A stretch of DNA of 64,000 nt from Cytobacillus oceanisediminis (GTDB taxonomy: Bacteria; Bacillota; Bacilli; Bacillales; Cytobacillaceae): contig NZ_VLKI01000001.1 of NCBI RefSeq assembly GCF_007830235.1, positions 428,464 through 492,463 on the forward strand. Direction: 5' to 3'. The stretch's first letter is position 1. Each line of letters starts with the position of its first letter. Shown here piece by piece: positions 35,282 through 43,585 of this stretch. The notes under the pieces were generated by a model. It had not been told where the DNA came from, made no database searches, and saw only the letters and a program-made list of their open reading frames with translations. Position numbers and translations under genes: made by a program.

Positions 35282-35309
35282 AATAAGACCGTCTTTTGAC
35301 GATCTTATT
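35282..35309 (-). terminator. Intrinsic terminator
   Basis: Stem AATAAGATCGTC/GACGGTCTTATT (one G-U pair) with a TTTT-type tail on the minus strand, serving the 55-residue gene upstream. Confidence 0.7.
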
Positions 35310-35346
35310 CCTTAAAGAATCTCTTTTTTCTTGGGAAAACCTTTTA

Positions 35347-35514
35347 TTATCTTGCAGTTACATCTCTTATTGCGTCGGAAATACGATCTGCTGCTGCTTT
35401 TCCAATATCTTCTATTGTATCAATCGCATTTATTGCTGTTTCGCCCGCTGCTTCATCCCCTCGTTTTGAACTGCTGCGAGCCTGGTCAATGGCAGATCGA
35501 TTTTGCTTTGTCAT
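35347..35514 (-). CDS. 55-residue acidic helical protein of unknown function
   Basis: Starts MTKQNRSAIDQARSSSKRGD and continues with an amphipathic helical stretch rich in Ala, Asp and Ile (INAIDTIEDIGKAAADRISD). GGAGGAATACTGA precedes the ATG at 35514 and a terminator follows, so the frame is probably real. I do not recognise the family. It is not hydrophobic and has no Cys or His motifs. Confidence 0.6.
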   Translation of the reverse strand: MTKQNRSAIDQARSSSKRGDEAAGETAINAIDTIEDIGKAAADRISDAIRDVTAR

Positions 35515-35880
35515 TCAGTATTCCTCCTTTGTTTTTCCTCCTTAATCTAATTAAAATTCTTGGGAATATTCATCCTTGGGAGCATTAAAGAAAGGTAAAA
35601 AAGAATAAGTAAATAAACTCTTTGTTATTCCTTATTTTATTTCGTTTGTGATTACTGTTATTTAATAGTCCGTTTATAAATCAATCGAGCAATATTAATC
35701 ATCTCAAAAAAATAAAGTGAAATTTTCACCATTTTTTTTAATCGTGGAGAAATGTAGAATCCGCCATTTTGTAAAGTAATGGCCGAGAAACATGGATTAA
35801 ACTAAAGAAAATCACATCGATTTTCGACTCATTCAATTTCGTGGTAAAATACTAGATAACTATAATCTAGTAAAGGATGA
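35515..35880. other. Intergenic region before the UvrC-like gene
   Basis: Holds the divergent start of the 55-residue gene and, near 35838-35866, a TTCGAC...TAAAAT pair that may be the UvrC-like promoter. Nothing else is recognised. Confidence 0.35.
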
Positions 35881-36987
35881 ATGAAAATTTACCAGCTGGA
35901 AAAGGTAAAAAACCTGCCATTATCCCCGGGTGTTTATCTTATGAAAGAATCCCTTGGCCAAATCATTTATGTGGGAAAGGCAAAAAATCTAAAGAATCGA
36001 GTTCAATCCTATTTCCGTCAATCCAAAAGTCATTCTCCAAAGGTAAAAAAGCTTATCAAACACTTAAAGGATTTTGACTTTATCCTTACAGATACGGAAT
36101 TCGAGGCATTTTTGCTGGAATGTAAATTAATTAAAGATTTAAAGCCGATCTATAATCGGATGATGAAAAGCCCCAAGTCCTTTGCCTATATAGGGATTAC
36201 CATGGAGGAAGAATATCGTACGATCGAAATGACTTATAGTCCTATTGAAAATGACGGAAAACTTTACTTTGGTCCATTTCCAAGCAAGAACAATGTGGAA
36301 AAAGCCATCCAAGGGGTAAAGGAATGCTATAAAATAAACTGCAGCAATCCTTACAAAAAGGGCACTGCTTGCTTAAATGTTTCTTTAGGATTGTGCAATG
36401 GTATTTGTCTTGGCGGTTCCGCGATCCAACAGTACAATGAACGAATAGACAAATTTATCGCTTTTCTTAACGGTACTGACATGTGGCTGCTCGAAGAAAT
36501 GAGGCAAATGATGTTAACAGCTTCTGAGAAATATGATTTTGAAGCTGCTTCAAAATATAGAGATTATATTAAAGCCGTAAACTCATTGTTATATAAAGAA
36601 AAAGTGATTGAATTCACCGAAGAAAACAATAATATTACAGTCATAGAAAAATTAAATGATTCCACTATTAAACTTTTCCTCATAAAGAGGACAAAGGTTC
36701 TTTTTAGCCGCAGCTATTCACTGGAAAACCATATTGTTCAACTTGCTGAAATGATCAAAACGAACATTACAACTTATTTCAAAAATAATAAGGATCATCC
36801 TTCCATAGATGTAAGCAGAAATGAAATTGATGAAGCTCAGATTATTTTTAGTTATCTAAATAGTAATAACTGCTCCTATGTACTCATTCCAGAAAAATGG
36901 CTTGACTTAGAGAATCATTCCAACATAGATCTGGCAATTTACAAATTACTGGGAAATATTAAGGATAGCAGTATATCGGGAGAATAG
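35881..36987 (+). CDS. UvrC-like GIY-YIG nuclease lacking the C-terminal endonuclease half
   Basis: 368 residues. The N-terminal GIY-YIG domain (GVYLMKESLGQIIYVGKAKN, residues 17-36) matches the 3'-incision domain of UvrC. A Cys cluster follows (ECYKINCSN, GTACLNVSLGLCNGICLG) and then a UVR-like helical segment (ASEKYDFEAASKYRDYI). Full UvrC is about 590-600 residues and has an RNase H-like 5'-incision domain and helix-hairpin-helix; both are absent here. It may be a Cho-like accessory repair nuclease. The start has AAAGGATGA. It ends at a terminator. Confidence 0.83.
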   Translation: MKIYQLEKVKNLPLSPGVYLMKESLGQIIYVGKAKNLKNRVQSYFRQSKSHSPKVKKLIKHLKDFDFILTDTEFEAFLLECKLIKDLKPIYNRMMKSPKSFAYIGITMEEEYRTIEMTYSPIENDGKLYFGPFPSKNNVEKAIQGVKECYKINCSNPYKKGTACLNVSLGLCNGICLGGSAIQQYNERIDKFIAFLNGTDMWLLEEMRQMMLTASEKYDFEAASKYRDYIKAVNSLLYKEKVIEFTEENNNITVIEKLNDSTIKLFLIKRTKVLFSRSYSLENHIVQLAEMIKTNITTYFKNNKDHPSIDVSRNEIDEAQIIFSYLNSNNCSYVLIPEKWLDLENHSNIDLAIYKLLGNIKDSSISGE

Positions 36988-37012
36988 AAGTTCCTGCAAT
37001 GAAGGTAGAGAT

Positions 37013-37044
37013 AAAGGCTCCAGCATAGCTGCTGAAGCCTTTTT
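37013..37044 (+). terminator. Terminator of the UvrC-like gene
   Basis: Stem AAAGGCT/AGCCTTT with inner AGCA/TGCT, followed by a T-run, 26 bases after the stop. Confidence 0.8.
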
Positions 37045-37053
37045 AAATTTCTG

Positions 37054-37190
37054 ATGAACTCAATCTTTATTAGTATTTTAATTGAAGCATTGCCTTTTGT
37101 ACTGATAGGTGGATTGATTGCGGGAGTCATTCAGATGTTTGTTACGGAGCAAATGATTGCCAGGATTATACCCGAAAATAGGTTCTTGGC
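37054..37190 (+). pseudogene. Truncated permease N-terminus (YraQ/DUF318-like)
   Basis: About 45 residues, MNSIFISILIEALPFVLIGG then GVIQMFVTEQMIARIIPEN, match the first helix of YraQ-type permeases. The frame then runs into sequence that belongs to a LysR gene in another frame, so the permease is broken. Confidence 0.6.
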
Positions 37191-37495
37191 TACAGAAAGA
37201 AACAGCTGCCTGGTTTGGCTTTCAAACAATGGAGCTATGGAGTATAGAGGCAATCAAAAAGATTGTAATGACTGGACTTGGATTTTGTGCCTTGCCTTAC
37301 ATTACAGTTAAAGAAGATGTTGAGAGTGGCAAGCTAAAAATCTTACCGCATTCTGAAAAATTCGAACCCATTTATTCTCATATGCTGATCAAAAAGAAAA
37401 AGTGGTTATCTCCAGCAGTAAAGGCTTTTGTGGAGCTTGTTTTAAAATCGATTAGTGAATGGATAAAGGAATGGCTGTTCAAAATCAAGAAATAG
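37191..37495 (+). pseudogene. C-terminal fragment of a LysR-type regulator
   Basis: The frame ETAAWFGFQTMELWSIEAIK then MTGLGFCALPYITVKEDVES is the end of a LysR effector-binding domain. The DNA-binding half is missing and the 5' end abuts the permease fragment, so two unrelated remnants are joined. Confidence 0.62.
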
Positions 37496-37530
37496 AATTA
37501 ACCCATCAAAGCTAACGAAAATTTTAAAAA

Positions 37531-37573
37531 GAAAAGCCAAATTTCACAAGAGAGAAAATTGGCTTTTCTTTTT
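37531..37573 (+). terminator. Intrinsic terminator
   Basis: Stem GAAAAGCCAA/TTGGCTTTTC with an added AT pairing and a T-rich tail, after the LysR fragment. Confidence 0.8.
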
Positions 37574-37715
37574 GTATGAGCAATAAATACTTAATCTATA
37601 AACTGCCTCTATAAAGAAAGGAATCTCCACAGCAACCCCCTTTCTTACACTCAAACACTCGTTAGTTCAATATAGTCTTAATAGCTTTTAATGATAATTG
37701 AAGTTTCACTTTAGT

Positions 37716-37785
37716 CCTTCTTAAATTAAACTACCCCGATAGTGCAAAAAAAGCTGCCAAAATGAAAGCTCCGTTCATTCAACTC
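37716..37785. repeat. Array repeat, copy 1 (diverged)
   Basis: TTAAACTACCCCGATAGTGCAA, split here as core A, followed by AAAAAAGCTGCC and GCTCCGTTCATTCAA. It lies downstream (coding sense) of the DinB-like gene. Confidence 0.6.
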
Positions 37786-37858
37786 TTACACCCTTTAGGT
37801 GAATCAGAAATGAGACGCTTATTAAACAATAGGCCTTTTCTGGCATATTCACAAAACG

Positions 37859-38365
37859 CTAGCATTCAAAAAGAAAATATACATAATCCGTAGGTATGCC
37901 TCGTTCACCTTGTTGACGCAGCATCGCTGTCACATTTCCGCGATGGTAGGTTCCATGATTGACTACATGATGAATGAGATCTGCAAGTATGAACTCACAG
38001 CGACCATATTGAGGGTGCTCTGTAATGATGACTCGTTCTAGATCCTTCTGCTCTGCAAAAAAACTGTAAAATTCCTTTGAAAGCGAATCATAGAACACTT
38101 CAAGTTCTTCTATAGACGCTCCTGATGCTTCTGACTTTCGACGCTCAACTTCTTTAACAGTATCGTGAAAGCTACTTCCTTTCATCGTCTCCAACCAAGT
38201 AATGTCTGTTGCAAATAGGTGAATCAGCACATCTGAAATCGATGAGAAAACACTATTAACTGTCTCGTTATAAATTCTATCAGGTAGTTGCTTCAAGTGT
38301 TGGATCACTTTCTGGTTAGCCCAAACGTGGTAATCGTACATTTTCTTTGCCCGATTATTTTCCAT
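37859..38365 (-). CDS. DinB-family putative metal-dependent enzyme
   Basis: 168 residues of the DinB/YfiT four-helix fold. The triad of metal-binding histidines is suggested by LIHLFATDITWLE and HHVVNHGTYHRGNVTAML. Family members include thiol-dependent transferases; the substrate here is unknown. Start ATG at 38365 has GGAG seven bases upstream; a longer frame starts at 38422. It is the first minus-strand gene of the repeat-bounded array, with a repeat on its 3' side. Confidence 0.83.
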   Translation of the reverse strand: MENNRAKKMYDYHVWANQKVIQHLKQLPDRIYNETVNSVFSSISDVLIHLFATDITWLETMKGSSFHDTVKEVERRKSEASGASIEELEVFYDSLSKEFYSFFAEQKDLERVIITEHPQYGRCEFILADLIHHVVNHGTYHRGNVTAMLRQQGERGIPTDYVYFLFEC

Positions 38366-38640
38366 TAGCTCACTCCACTCTATTTTTAAAATTGAAAAAG
38401 TTTTAGAACGATCAGAAATCATTTAATTTGTTTTCTTTTATCCGCTTTCTACAAAATCTCTATTCTACACAATATTCTTTATATCCTTTTTTCCTGAAGT
38501 TTTTTCATCCACCTATTTTGTTGAAAGCAATAGAATAATAGGATTTCTATAGGGGAATTTATTTTAATCCTTGGGTTCTTTAGAAGCATCCCTTCGAAAA
38601 CTTGGACTAAGTATATTACCGAAGGACTAATCCTCCCCTT

Positions 38641-38709
38641 TATTCCGCAATCTGGCTCTTTTCATAAAAAAAGACGCTTTCCTCATTTCAGAAAGCGGAA
38701 TTTAGAATG
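38641..38709. repeat. Array repeat, copy 2 (diverged)
   Basis: CAATCTGGCTCTTTTCATAA, then AAAGACGCTTTCC...GAAAGCGGAATTTAG. The GACGCTTTC/GAAAGCG hairpin replaces the usual GCCGCC-type stem. Lies in the 622-base gap between DinB and ArsR genes, which otherwise shows nothing. Confidence 0.5.
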
Positions 38710-38890
38710 TTCCTCTAGGAAAGAATCAATAGGAGAACTTTTTTTGATCTCATTAGCATTCATTAATATATCTTATTACTTATAAAATAAAGAGAATCTA
38801 TCCAATAAACCTTTTAAAAGTATTAGTGAGAAATTCTATTTAAGTTTCGTGAAATCCTTCTCTAACCTCAGAGTTAGTTGTACAACTTAC

Positions 38891-38956
38891 TTTACAATGC
38901 TGGCCCAATACAAAAAGACTCGTTGCTCGGTAAACGCGCCTGATTGCTGAAGATCA
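38891..38956. repeat. Array repeat, copy 3
   Basis: CAATGCTGGCCCAATACAA, a spacer, then AACGCGCCTGATTGCTGAAG. It ends 31 bases from the stop codon of the ArsR-type gene on the minus strand. Confidence 0.55.
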
Positions 38957-38987
38957 GTTTTCTACATACGTATTAAATTAACACTTA

Positions 38988-39674
38988 TTATAATGTTATT
39001 GATAAAAGTTCATTAAGCCCTTTTCTACCTGCAGAAGTTATTCTTATCGCTCTTGTTTTTTCCATTCGTTCGATCCATTGTAATTCGAAAAAGCGTTCAA
39101 AAAGTTCATGACCTAATGCACCGGCAAGGTGATGGCGCCTTTCACTCCAATCTAAGCATTTATGAACGAATGAACGACGTTTTTTTCTTACGATATCTAA
39201 GGGGATATCAAATAACTCTAAGAATATCTCACCTTCCTTCGTAATCAAAATTTCATTACTTTCCTCAATGATGTATCCCTTATCTACTAGAGCGTCCATA
39301 AGTTTTACTCCGAGTTTTCCAGCGAGATGGTCATAACAAGTACGTGCAAAACGTAAGTTCTCATTTTCCGTTACTTGTTTGAATGATTTTACCTTTGGTT
39401 GAGGTGAAATAGCTAGCAACGTTTCAAGGGCTTTTGCTATTTCAATATTTTCAATTCGATAATATCGATGCCTTCCTTGTTTCTCTAGAGAAACCACATT
39501 CACTTCAAGCATCTTCGCTAAATGAAAGCTTGCAGTTTGTGGCTTTATGTTTGCTGCATAAGCCAAATCTCCTGCTGGATGGCTTCTTCCATCCATGAGT
39601 ACTGTTAATATGGCTGCACGTGATGGATCGCTTATTAATGAAGCAATCGTTGAAGCGTCTGGACCAGACCTCAT
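38988..39674 (-). CDS. ArsR-family winged-helix regulator
   Basis: 228 residues. The N-terminal winged helix contains LISDPSRAAILTVLMDGRSH and GDLAYAANIKPQTASFHLAKM, then a wing HRYYRIENIEIAKALETL, typical of ArsR/SmtB regulators. The C-terminal ~120 residues form an extra domain of unknown role seen in longer family members. No CxC metal motif is visible, so it need not sense metal. The start ATG has AAGGGGGAG. It is adjacent to a broken PTS gene, and bounded by an array repeat on its 3' side. Confidence 0.85.
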   Translation of the reverse strand: MRSGPDASTIASLISDPSRAAILTVLMDGRSHPAGDLAYAANIKPQTASFHLAKMLEVNVVSLEKQGRHRYYRIENIEIAKALETLLAISPQPKVKSFKQVTENENLRFARTCYDHLAGKLGVKLMDALVDKGYIIEESNEILITKEGEIFLELFDIPLDIVRKKRRSFVHKCLDWSERRHHLAGALGHELFERFFELQWIERMEKTRAIRITSAGRKGLNELLSITL

Positions 39675-39770
39675 CTAACTCCCCCTTAATAATGTATTCC
39701 ATATTTCGATGATAGTCGAATTATTTAGCTCTTACAATAGATATAAAGCAAAAAGGATTTTTAATCTGAA

Positions 39771-40578
39771 TCATGTAAAGGACTTAACTTTATGAGGCTT
39801 GGCCATATGGTACATAGCCAATGCAACTGCCGGAAGCCCAAACAAAATGAACGGGAATTTACCTGCCATGAAACGACCAGCTGTAATTCAATACCTGAAT
39901 TAACTTGTTTATCCGCCAATTGAGCCATATACATTGCTGTATCTCCAGAAACGATTGAACCGGCAAGAGTCGTATATGATCCCCCAACCTCTGAAAAACG
40001 AATTGGGATATAGAAAATATGGTGCAATCCAAAAGGAATCAAAGCACGTTCAACTAATCCATATATAAACATATAGAATGGAGGAGTGTGCTCCCCTGCA
40101 AGCGCGTTTCCAATAGCAAAAATAAAATCTTGTACATGTGGCCAAACAAATGCCAAAATTAACGCCATGATGATTGAAACACCTGCGGTCACAATCGGGA
40201 CAAATCTTGTGCCTCCGAAGAATGATAGCATTTCAGGCATTTTGAATTCATGATACTTTTTATACAGTGCTGCTGCTACAAAGCCCATTAAGATTCCGCC
40301 AAAAACACCCACTTGTAAAGTTGGGATTCCAAGCTCTGTCGTGTAACCAGGCTGTGATGCTGTTTCAGGAGTGATTCCCAATACAATGCCTATTACCGTA
40401 TGCATGACAACATAACCTACAAAAGCCGCTATGCTGGCTCCAGCTTTTCCTCCTGTCCAGCTGCCCGCAATACCGATAGCAAACAAGATTCCTAGGTTCT
40501 TAAAGATTGCACTTCCGGCACCTTTCATTAACGATGCGAAGGTTTGCCAAGCTCCACCTTCAAGAAATGGCATATATT
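39771..40578 (-). pseudogene. PTS sugar transporter EIIC, C-terminal part with frameshift
   Basis: The frame from EYMPFLEGGAWQTFASLM through MFIYGLVERALIPFGLHH and GSIVSGDTAMYMAQLADKQ is a glucose/alpha-glucoside-type EIIC. After GIEL (near 39886) a one-base deletion shifts the frame; the correct continuation TAGRFMAGKFPFILFGLPAV follows in the next frame and ends at 39771. The N-terminal part is absent here but is found detached at 40927. A longer frame reported up to 40714 crosses into antisense of other remnants and is not real. Confidence 0.78.
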
Positions 40579-40587
40579 CTATCAAAT

Positions 40588-40794
40588 AAGGTGATCCCAA
40601 CCTTCCATAAAGGATTGATTGAGGGGCAATTTGCCTATGAAAAACTAACAGTAGAGGCGTATTTGGAAGGGTCCTACCAGAAAGCACTGCAAGCGTTGAC
40701 GTTAAACCGTACAATTGTTTCAGCCGGGAAAGCCAGGGAAGTTTTGGACGCCCTCATTGAAGCAAATAAAGAGTATTGGCCAGAGTTAAATTAA
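40588..40794 (+). pseudogene. malA: Family 4 6-phospho-alpha-glucosidase, C-terminal fragment
   Basis: VIPTFHKGLIEGQFAYEKLT, AYLEGSYQKALQALTLN and LDALIEANKEYWPEL match the C-terminal end of MalA/GlvA-type enzymes that hydrolyse phosphorylated alpha-glucosides. The rest of the protein is not upstream; a middle fragment lies downstream at 41040. The fragment begins right where the EIIC fragment on the other strand ends. Confidence 0.72.
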
Positions 40795-40926
40795 TTTGTT
40801 TTTTTCATAGTAGGGAGTTCTTCCGACCATTAAGTAAGTTCTCTCTACTATTTTTTTAATGGTAATATATTATGCGCTTTCATTTTTTATTTTTGGAACA
40901 CTTTGATGGAAACGAGGAGAAAATAT

Positions 40927-41036
40927 ATGAAAAAATTCTTTAACTTTGATCTCTTCCAGCGTGTAGGGAAATCATTTATGGTTATTATTTCTTTATTGCC
41001 TGCAGCAGGTCTTTTGCTGGGGATTGGTACGACCCT
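40927..41036 (+). pseudogene. PTS EIIC, N-terminal fragment
   Basis: MKKFFNFDLFQRVGKSFMVI followed by LPAAGLLLGIGTTL is the start of an alpha-glucoside-type PTS protein with AGGAG before the ATG. It stops at the point where the detached EIIC fragment at 40578 would continue, then runs into the MalA middle fragment. Confidence 0.7.
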
Positions 41037-41039
41037 CGA

Positions 41040-41390
41040 GATTTTCCTGATTACTTGCCTAATACGTACTTACAATATTATTTATACCCAGATAAAGTTC
41101 TTAAGAAGTTGAATCCTGAACATACACGTGCGAATGAAGTAATGGAAGGCAGAGAAAAGAGAGTATTTGAAGAATGTAAACGAGTGATTGAAGCGGGTAC
41201 TTCTAAAGAGTCTCATGTTGTTCATAACGATGCTCATGGGGAGTTTATTTTAATCGTTGCTGAATCGATTGCCTATAACAAAAGTGATAATTTTATTGTC
41301 ATCTTAAAGAATGATGGGATTATTGACAATCTTCCAAAGGATGCAATGGTAGAGGTTGCGGCAAGCTTAACAGCAAACGGCCTGTTTGTC
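41040..41390 (+). pseudogene. malA: Family 4 6-phospho-alpha-glucosidase, middle fragment
   Basis: FPDYLPNTYLQYYLYPDKV, NPEHTRANEVMEGREKRVFE and NDGIIDNLPKDAMVEVAASL match the middle of MalA/GlvA. The C-terminal segment that should follow lies upstream at 40588. After about 41390 the frame continues with unrelated residues and ends at a terminator near 41479. Confidence 0.72.
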
Positions 41391-41478
41391 AAGAGCAGGG
41401 GAAGCGTACTCGACTTTTGTGCCCTTTCTGGGTATCGACAGGAAATGCGAATTTACAACTTTAAAAAATTCCAATATT

Positions 41479-41525
41479 AAAAAGCCCAATCTCTCAGAAT
41501 TAAAAATTAGAAATTAGGCTTTTTT
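41479..41525 (+). terminator. Intrinsic terminator
   Basis: AAAAAGCC and GGCTTTTT arms with extra AAT/ATT pairing and a T-run, immediately after the scrambled glucosidase/PTS remnants. Confidence 0.65.
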
Positions 41526-41533
41526 CGCTGCTC

Positions 41534-41560
41534 CATTAAAGCGCCCGTTCGTATATAAGG
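41534..41560. repeat. Array repeat, half copy 4
   Basis: ATTAAAGCGCCCGTTCGTAT resembles a single core motif; the hairpin and second core are absent. Confidence 0.4.
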
Positions 41561-41592
41561 CCAGCCGTGTTTTTTGGAGCTTTATAATCTAG

Positions 41593-41799
41593 TATTTCTT
41601 TATTAACTTTACAAGCATTTCCTACTTCAATAGAATCTTGGAAGCAGGCAAAGAAAACATCGCTAATAAAATAAAAGAGTTATGTAAAAGTTGTTCACAA
41701 AAATGCGGAAACAGCCAGGCAGACAAGCTGGTAGCTGCCGCAACTCAAAATCCCTTTCCAACAATAGAACCTAGGAAGGTTATATGTTATGATGAATAA
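41593..41799 (+). pseudogene. Open frame without start codon, possible gene 3' remnant
   Basis: 68 codons with coding character and a Cys motif (KELCKSCSQKCGNSQADKL, then PTIEPRKVICYDE) but no in-frame ATG, GTG or TTG with a ribosome site near its beginning. I do not recognise the parent family. It may be the end of a decayed iron-sulfur or zinc protein. Confidence 0.35.
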
Positions 41800-41869
41800 G
41801 TGTGTTAACCTATTTCATTTTTAAGTTAACATTTAAATGTGAGCGAACCTGTCGAACTGGGGGAAATTT

Positions 41870-42286
41870 ATGTATAAGCTACGAGGTCATCATCTTTTTT
41901 GCCTTCTGGGATATCGGGGAATGGGCTATTCCAAAGAATACGTGGAAAATATGACACGTTTGCATCAAACCTTGAGAAACAACTCCAAGACGTGGATTCA
42001 GCTTGTAAAGGGACCTGATCAGCTGTGTGAAAAGTACCCCAACTCTGGGGAATACCACTGCCAACACGACAATATTTATGAAAGAGATTCCGCTATTTTA
42101 GAGAAAATGGAGCTTAAAATAGGGCAAATTCTGAAATGGGAGGACATTGAGTCGCACATCCAAAAGTATGTAGTCCCCTCCGATATTCAAACTGTGTGTG
42201 AAACTTGTTCCTGGCGTTTATATGGAGTTTGTGAAGAAGGTATTCAAGAGATTCTTGAAGGGAAGGGTTTAAGGGAAGTTAAATAA
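41870..42286 (+). CDS. DUF1284 domain protein, possible iron-sulfur protein
   Basis: 138 residues beginning MYKLRGHHLFCLLGYRGMGY, the hallmark of DUF1284, with conserved cysteines later (LCEKYP, YHCQHDN, TVCETCSWRLYGVC) that could hold a metal cluster. The biochemical role of the family is unknown. GGGGGAAATTT precedes the ATG. It is on the plus strand, unlike most genes of the array, and has no full repeat directly on its 3' side, so it may be part of the host backbone. Confidence 0.78.
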   Translation: MYKLRGHHLFCLLGYRGMGYSKEYVENMTRLHQTLRNNSKTWIQLVKGPDQLCEKYPNSGEYHCQHDNIYERDSAILEKMELKIGQILKWEDIESHIQKYVVPSDIQTVCETCSWRLYGVCEEGIQEILEGKGLREVK

Positions 42287-42520
42287 GTCCCCCCTTTTAT
42301 TAAATAGTTTCGTTTTGTGCAATATTTAAAAATGGATTAATATAACGCTTTCAGCTATTCAACAAAACGATTTGGCATTTTAAATGAACAGAAAAAAAAG
42401 TTCACTCAGACCACCTTGAAATAGTAATCTTCCGTAATATATGGTCTAATAATTAATCTAACTGTCTCTGTGTTAAAACTCTCAAAGTAAACACCTCATC
42501 TTAAATTTTTTTAGTACCAT

Positions 42521-42590
42521 TCTATTAAAGAGGCTGCTCGTTAGCACAAGAAGCCCTTTATTAAACAATCGCGCCCTTTAGTTGAATAAA
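42521..42590. repeat. Array repeat, copy 5
   Basis: GGCTGCTCGTTAGCACAAGA, spacer, then TCGCGCCCTTTAGTTGAATAA. The second core ends two bases from the stop codon of the GyrI-like gene. Confidence 0.7.
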
Positions 42591-42591
42591 G

Positions 42592-42993
42592 TTATTTTTC
42601 CTTAACAGCAATACAAATATCAATATTTCCATCTGGGTAATACTTTTCGAGATCATAGGTGTATACTCTTTTTAGTTTGCCCTCTTCTTCTTTATTCCAA
42701 ATTTCATTCCATGTATTAAAAATGCCTTGTTCTTCGTCAGTATTAACTGTAAATTTTTCATATTTTGTATCATCAGGTATGACTATTGAAGGTTTATTTT
42801 TGCCATCAATAGCAACACATAACGTATAATCCCCTTTATAATCAGAATCATATTCATGGTACAAACCGTATGTAATACCTTCATGGTTTGATAATTCGGT
42901 GGAAGCCCCTTTCCACATATCTGAAATCTTTTGCATTATACGATCGTCATTAAAGTTGTTAGTCCTAACCTTTTTAATAACTGTAAAGTCCAT
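42592..42993 (-). CDS. GyrI-like small-molecule binding protein
   Basis: 133 residues resembling the GyrI/effector-binding fold found alone or at the C terminus of AraC and MerR regulators (IMQKISDMWKGAS, YGLYHEYDSDYKGDYTLCVA, GIFNTWNEIWNKE, DLEKYYPDGNIDICIAV). Stand-alone members bind hydrophobic small molecules or modulate gyrase. ATG at 42993 is preferred with AAAGG upstream; the ATG at 43002 overlaps that site. Its stop codon abuts an array repeat. Confidence 0.75.
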   Translation of the reverse strand: MDFTVIKKVRTNNFNDDRIMQKISDMWKGASTELSNHEGITYGLYHEYDSDYKGDYTLCVAIDGKNKPSIVIPDDTKYEKFTVNTDEEQGIFNTWNEIWNKEEEGKLKRVYTYDLEKYYPDGNIDICIAVKEK

Positions 42994-43053
42994 AGCCCCC
43001 ATCCTTTATAAAGAGTTCAACCAAAATCATGTTTTACCATCTTAAAGTTTAAT

Positions 43054-43122
43054 TGCTTAACAATACCACCCTATTCATAAAGACTGGCGCTTCTTGTTGG
43101 ACAAGCGCGCCCATTAATTAAA
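43054..43122. repeat. Array repeat, copy 6
   Basis: ACAATACCACCCTATTCATAA, a hairpin GCGCTT...AAGCGC, then GCGCCCATTAATTAAAC. The stop codon of the 48-residue gene lies inside this second core. Confidence 0.6.
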
Positions 43123-43260
43123 CATTTTAAACGCTAAAGTAATTAGATAAAGTGGGACTCCTACAATTAACATCCCTGCAAATAGGTAACATACACTTTT
43201 GAAAATAAACTTGCAGAAATCATAGATTGCCCCAACTAAATCGTCAATAAACCTTGCCAT
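43114..43260 (-). CDS. 48-residue membrane protein of unknown function
   Basis: Starts MARFIDDLVGAIYDFCKF and continues with one long hydrophobic region (VCYLFAGMLIVGVPLYLIT), so one or two membrane passes. GGAGG lies eight bases before the ATG at 43260, supporting expression. The TAA stop is embedded in the adjoining array repeat. No family recognised; it is typical of the small membrane genes in this array. Confidence 0.65.
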   Translation of the reverse strand: MARFIDDLVGAIYDFCKFIFKSVCYLFAGMLIVGVPLYLITLAFKMFN

Positions 43261-43370
43261 TACTCTCCCTCCAATAGCTACCCTTTACTTGATTAGGTTA
43301 CCGTTAGTTAAGCACAAGTCTTACAACCCTTTCTATATTTTAACATTAATATCCATTTTGTTTTAAATTG

Positions 43371-43446
43371 TTATTCAAGAGTCTGGCCCTCTAACGAAAA
43401 TGAGCGCTAAATCCTTGTTCCAGGATAGCGCCCGATTGTTGAAGAT
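43371..43446. repeat. Array repeat, copy 7
   Basis: TTATTCAAGAGTCTGGCCCT core, hairpin AGCGCTAAATCC...GGATAGCGC, then GCCCGATTGTTGAAG. No gene was found directly adjacent in 43447-43460, so two repeats stand back to back. Confidence 0.65.
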
Positions 43447-43460
43447 CTTAATTACTATGT

Positions 43461-43573
43461 CTTGTTGAACTAAAGTACCCAATAGTTTAAGTACAATATT
43501 TCACAATCTAATAGTTGGAATAAGAAAAAAGCGAGCCTCATCTTGAAAAAATCGCACTCGCTAAATGAAAAAG
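43461..43573. repeat. Array repeat, copy 8 (longer spacer)
   Basis: CTTGTTGAACTAAAGTACCC...ATAGTTTAAG forms core A as an inverted repeat; then AAAAAAGCGAG...CTCGC hairpin. It ends 13 bases from the PhzF stop codon. Confidence 0.6.
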
Positions 43574-43585
43574 GAAGATTATTTA

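Noticed and set aside
40507-40794. Intact 95-residue plus-strand gene
   Set aside because: Its first 27 residues are antisense of the EIIC fragment; only the part from about 40588 is coding, as a glucosidase remnant.
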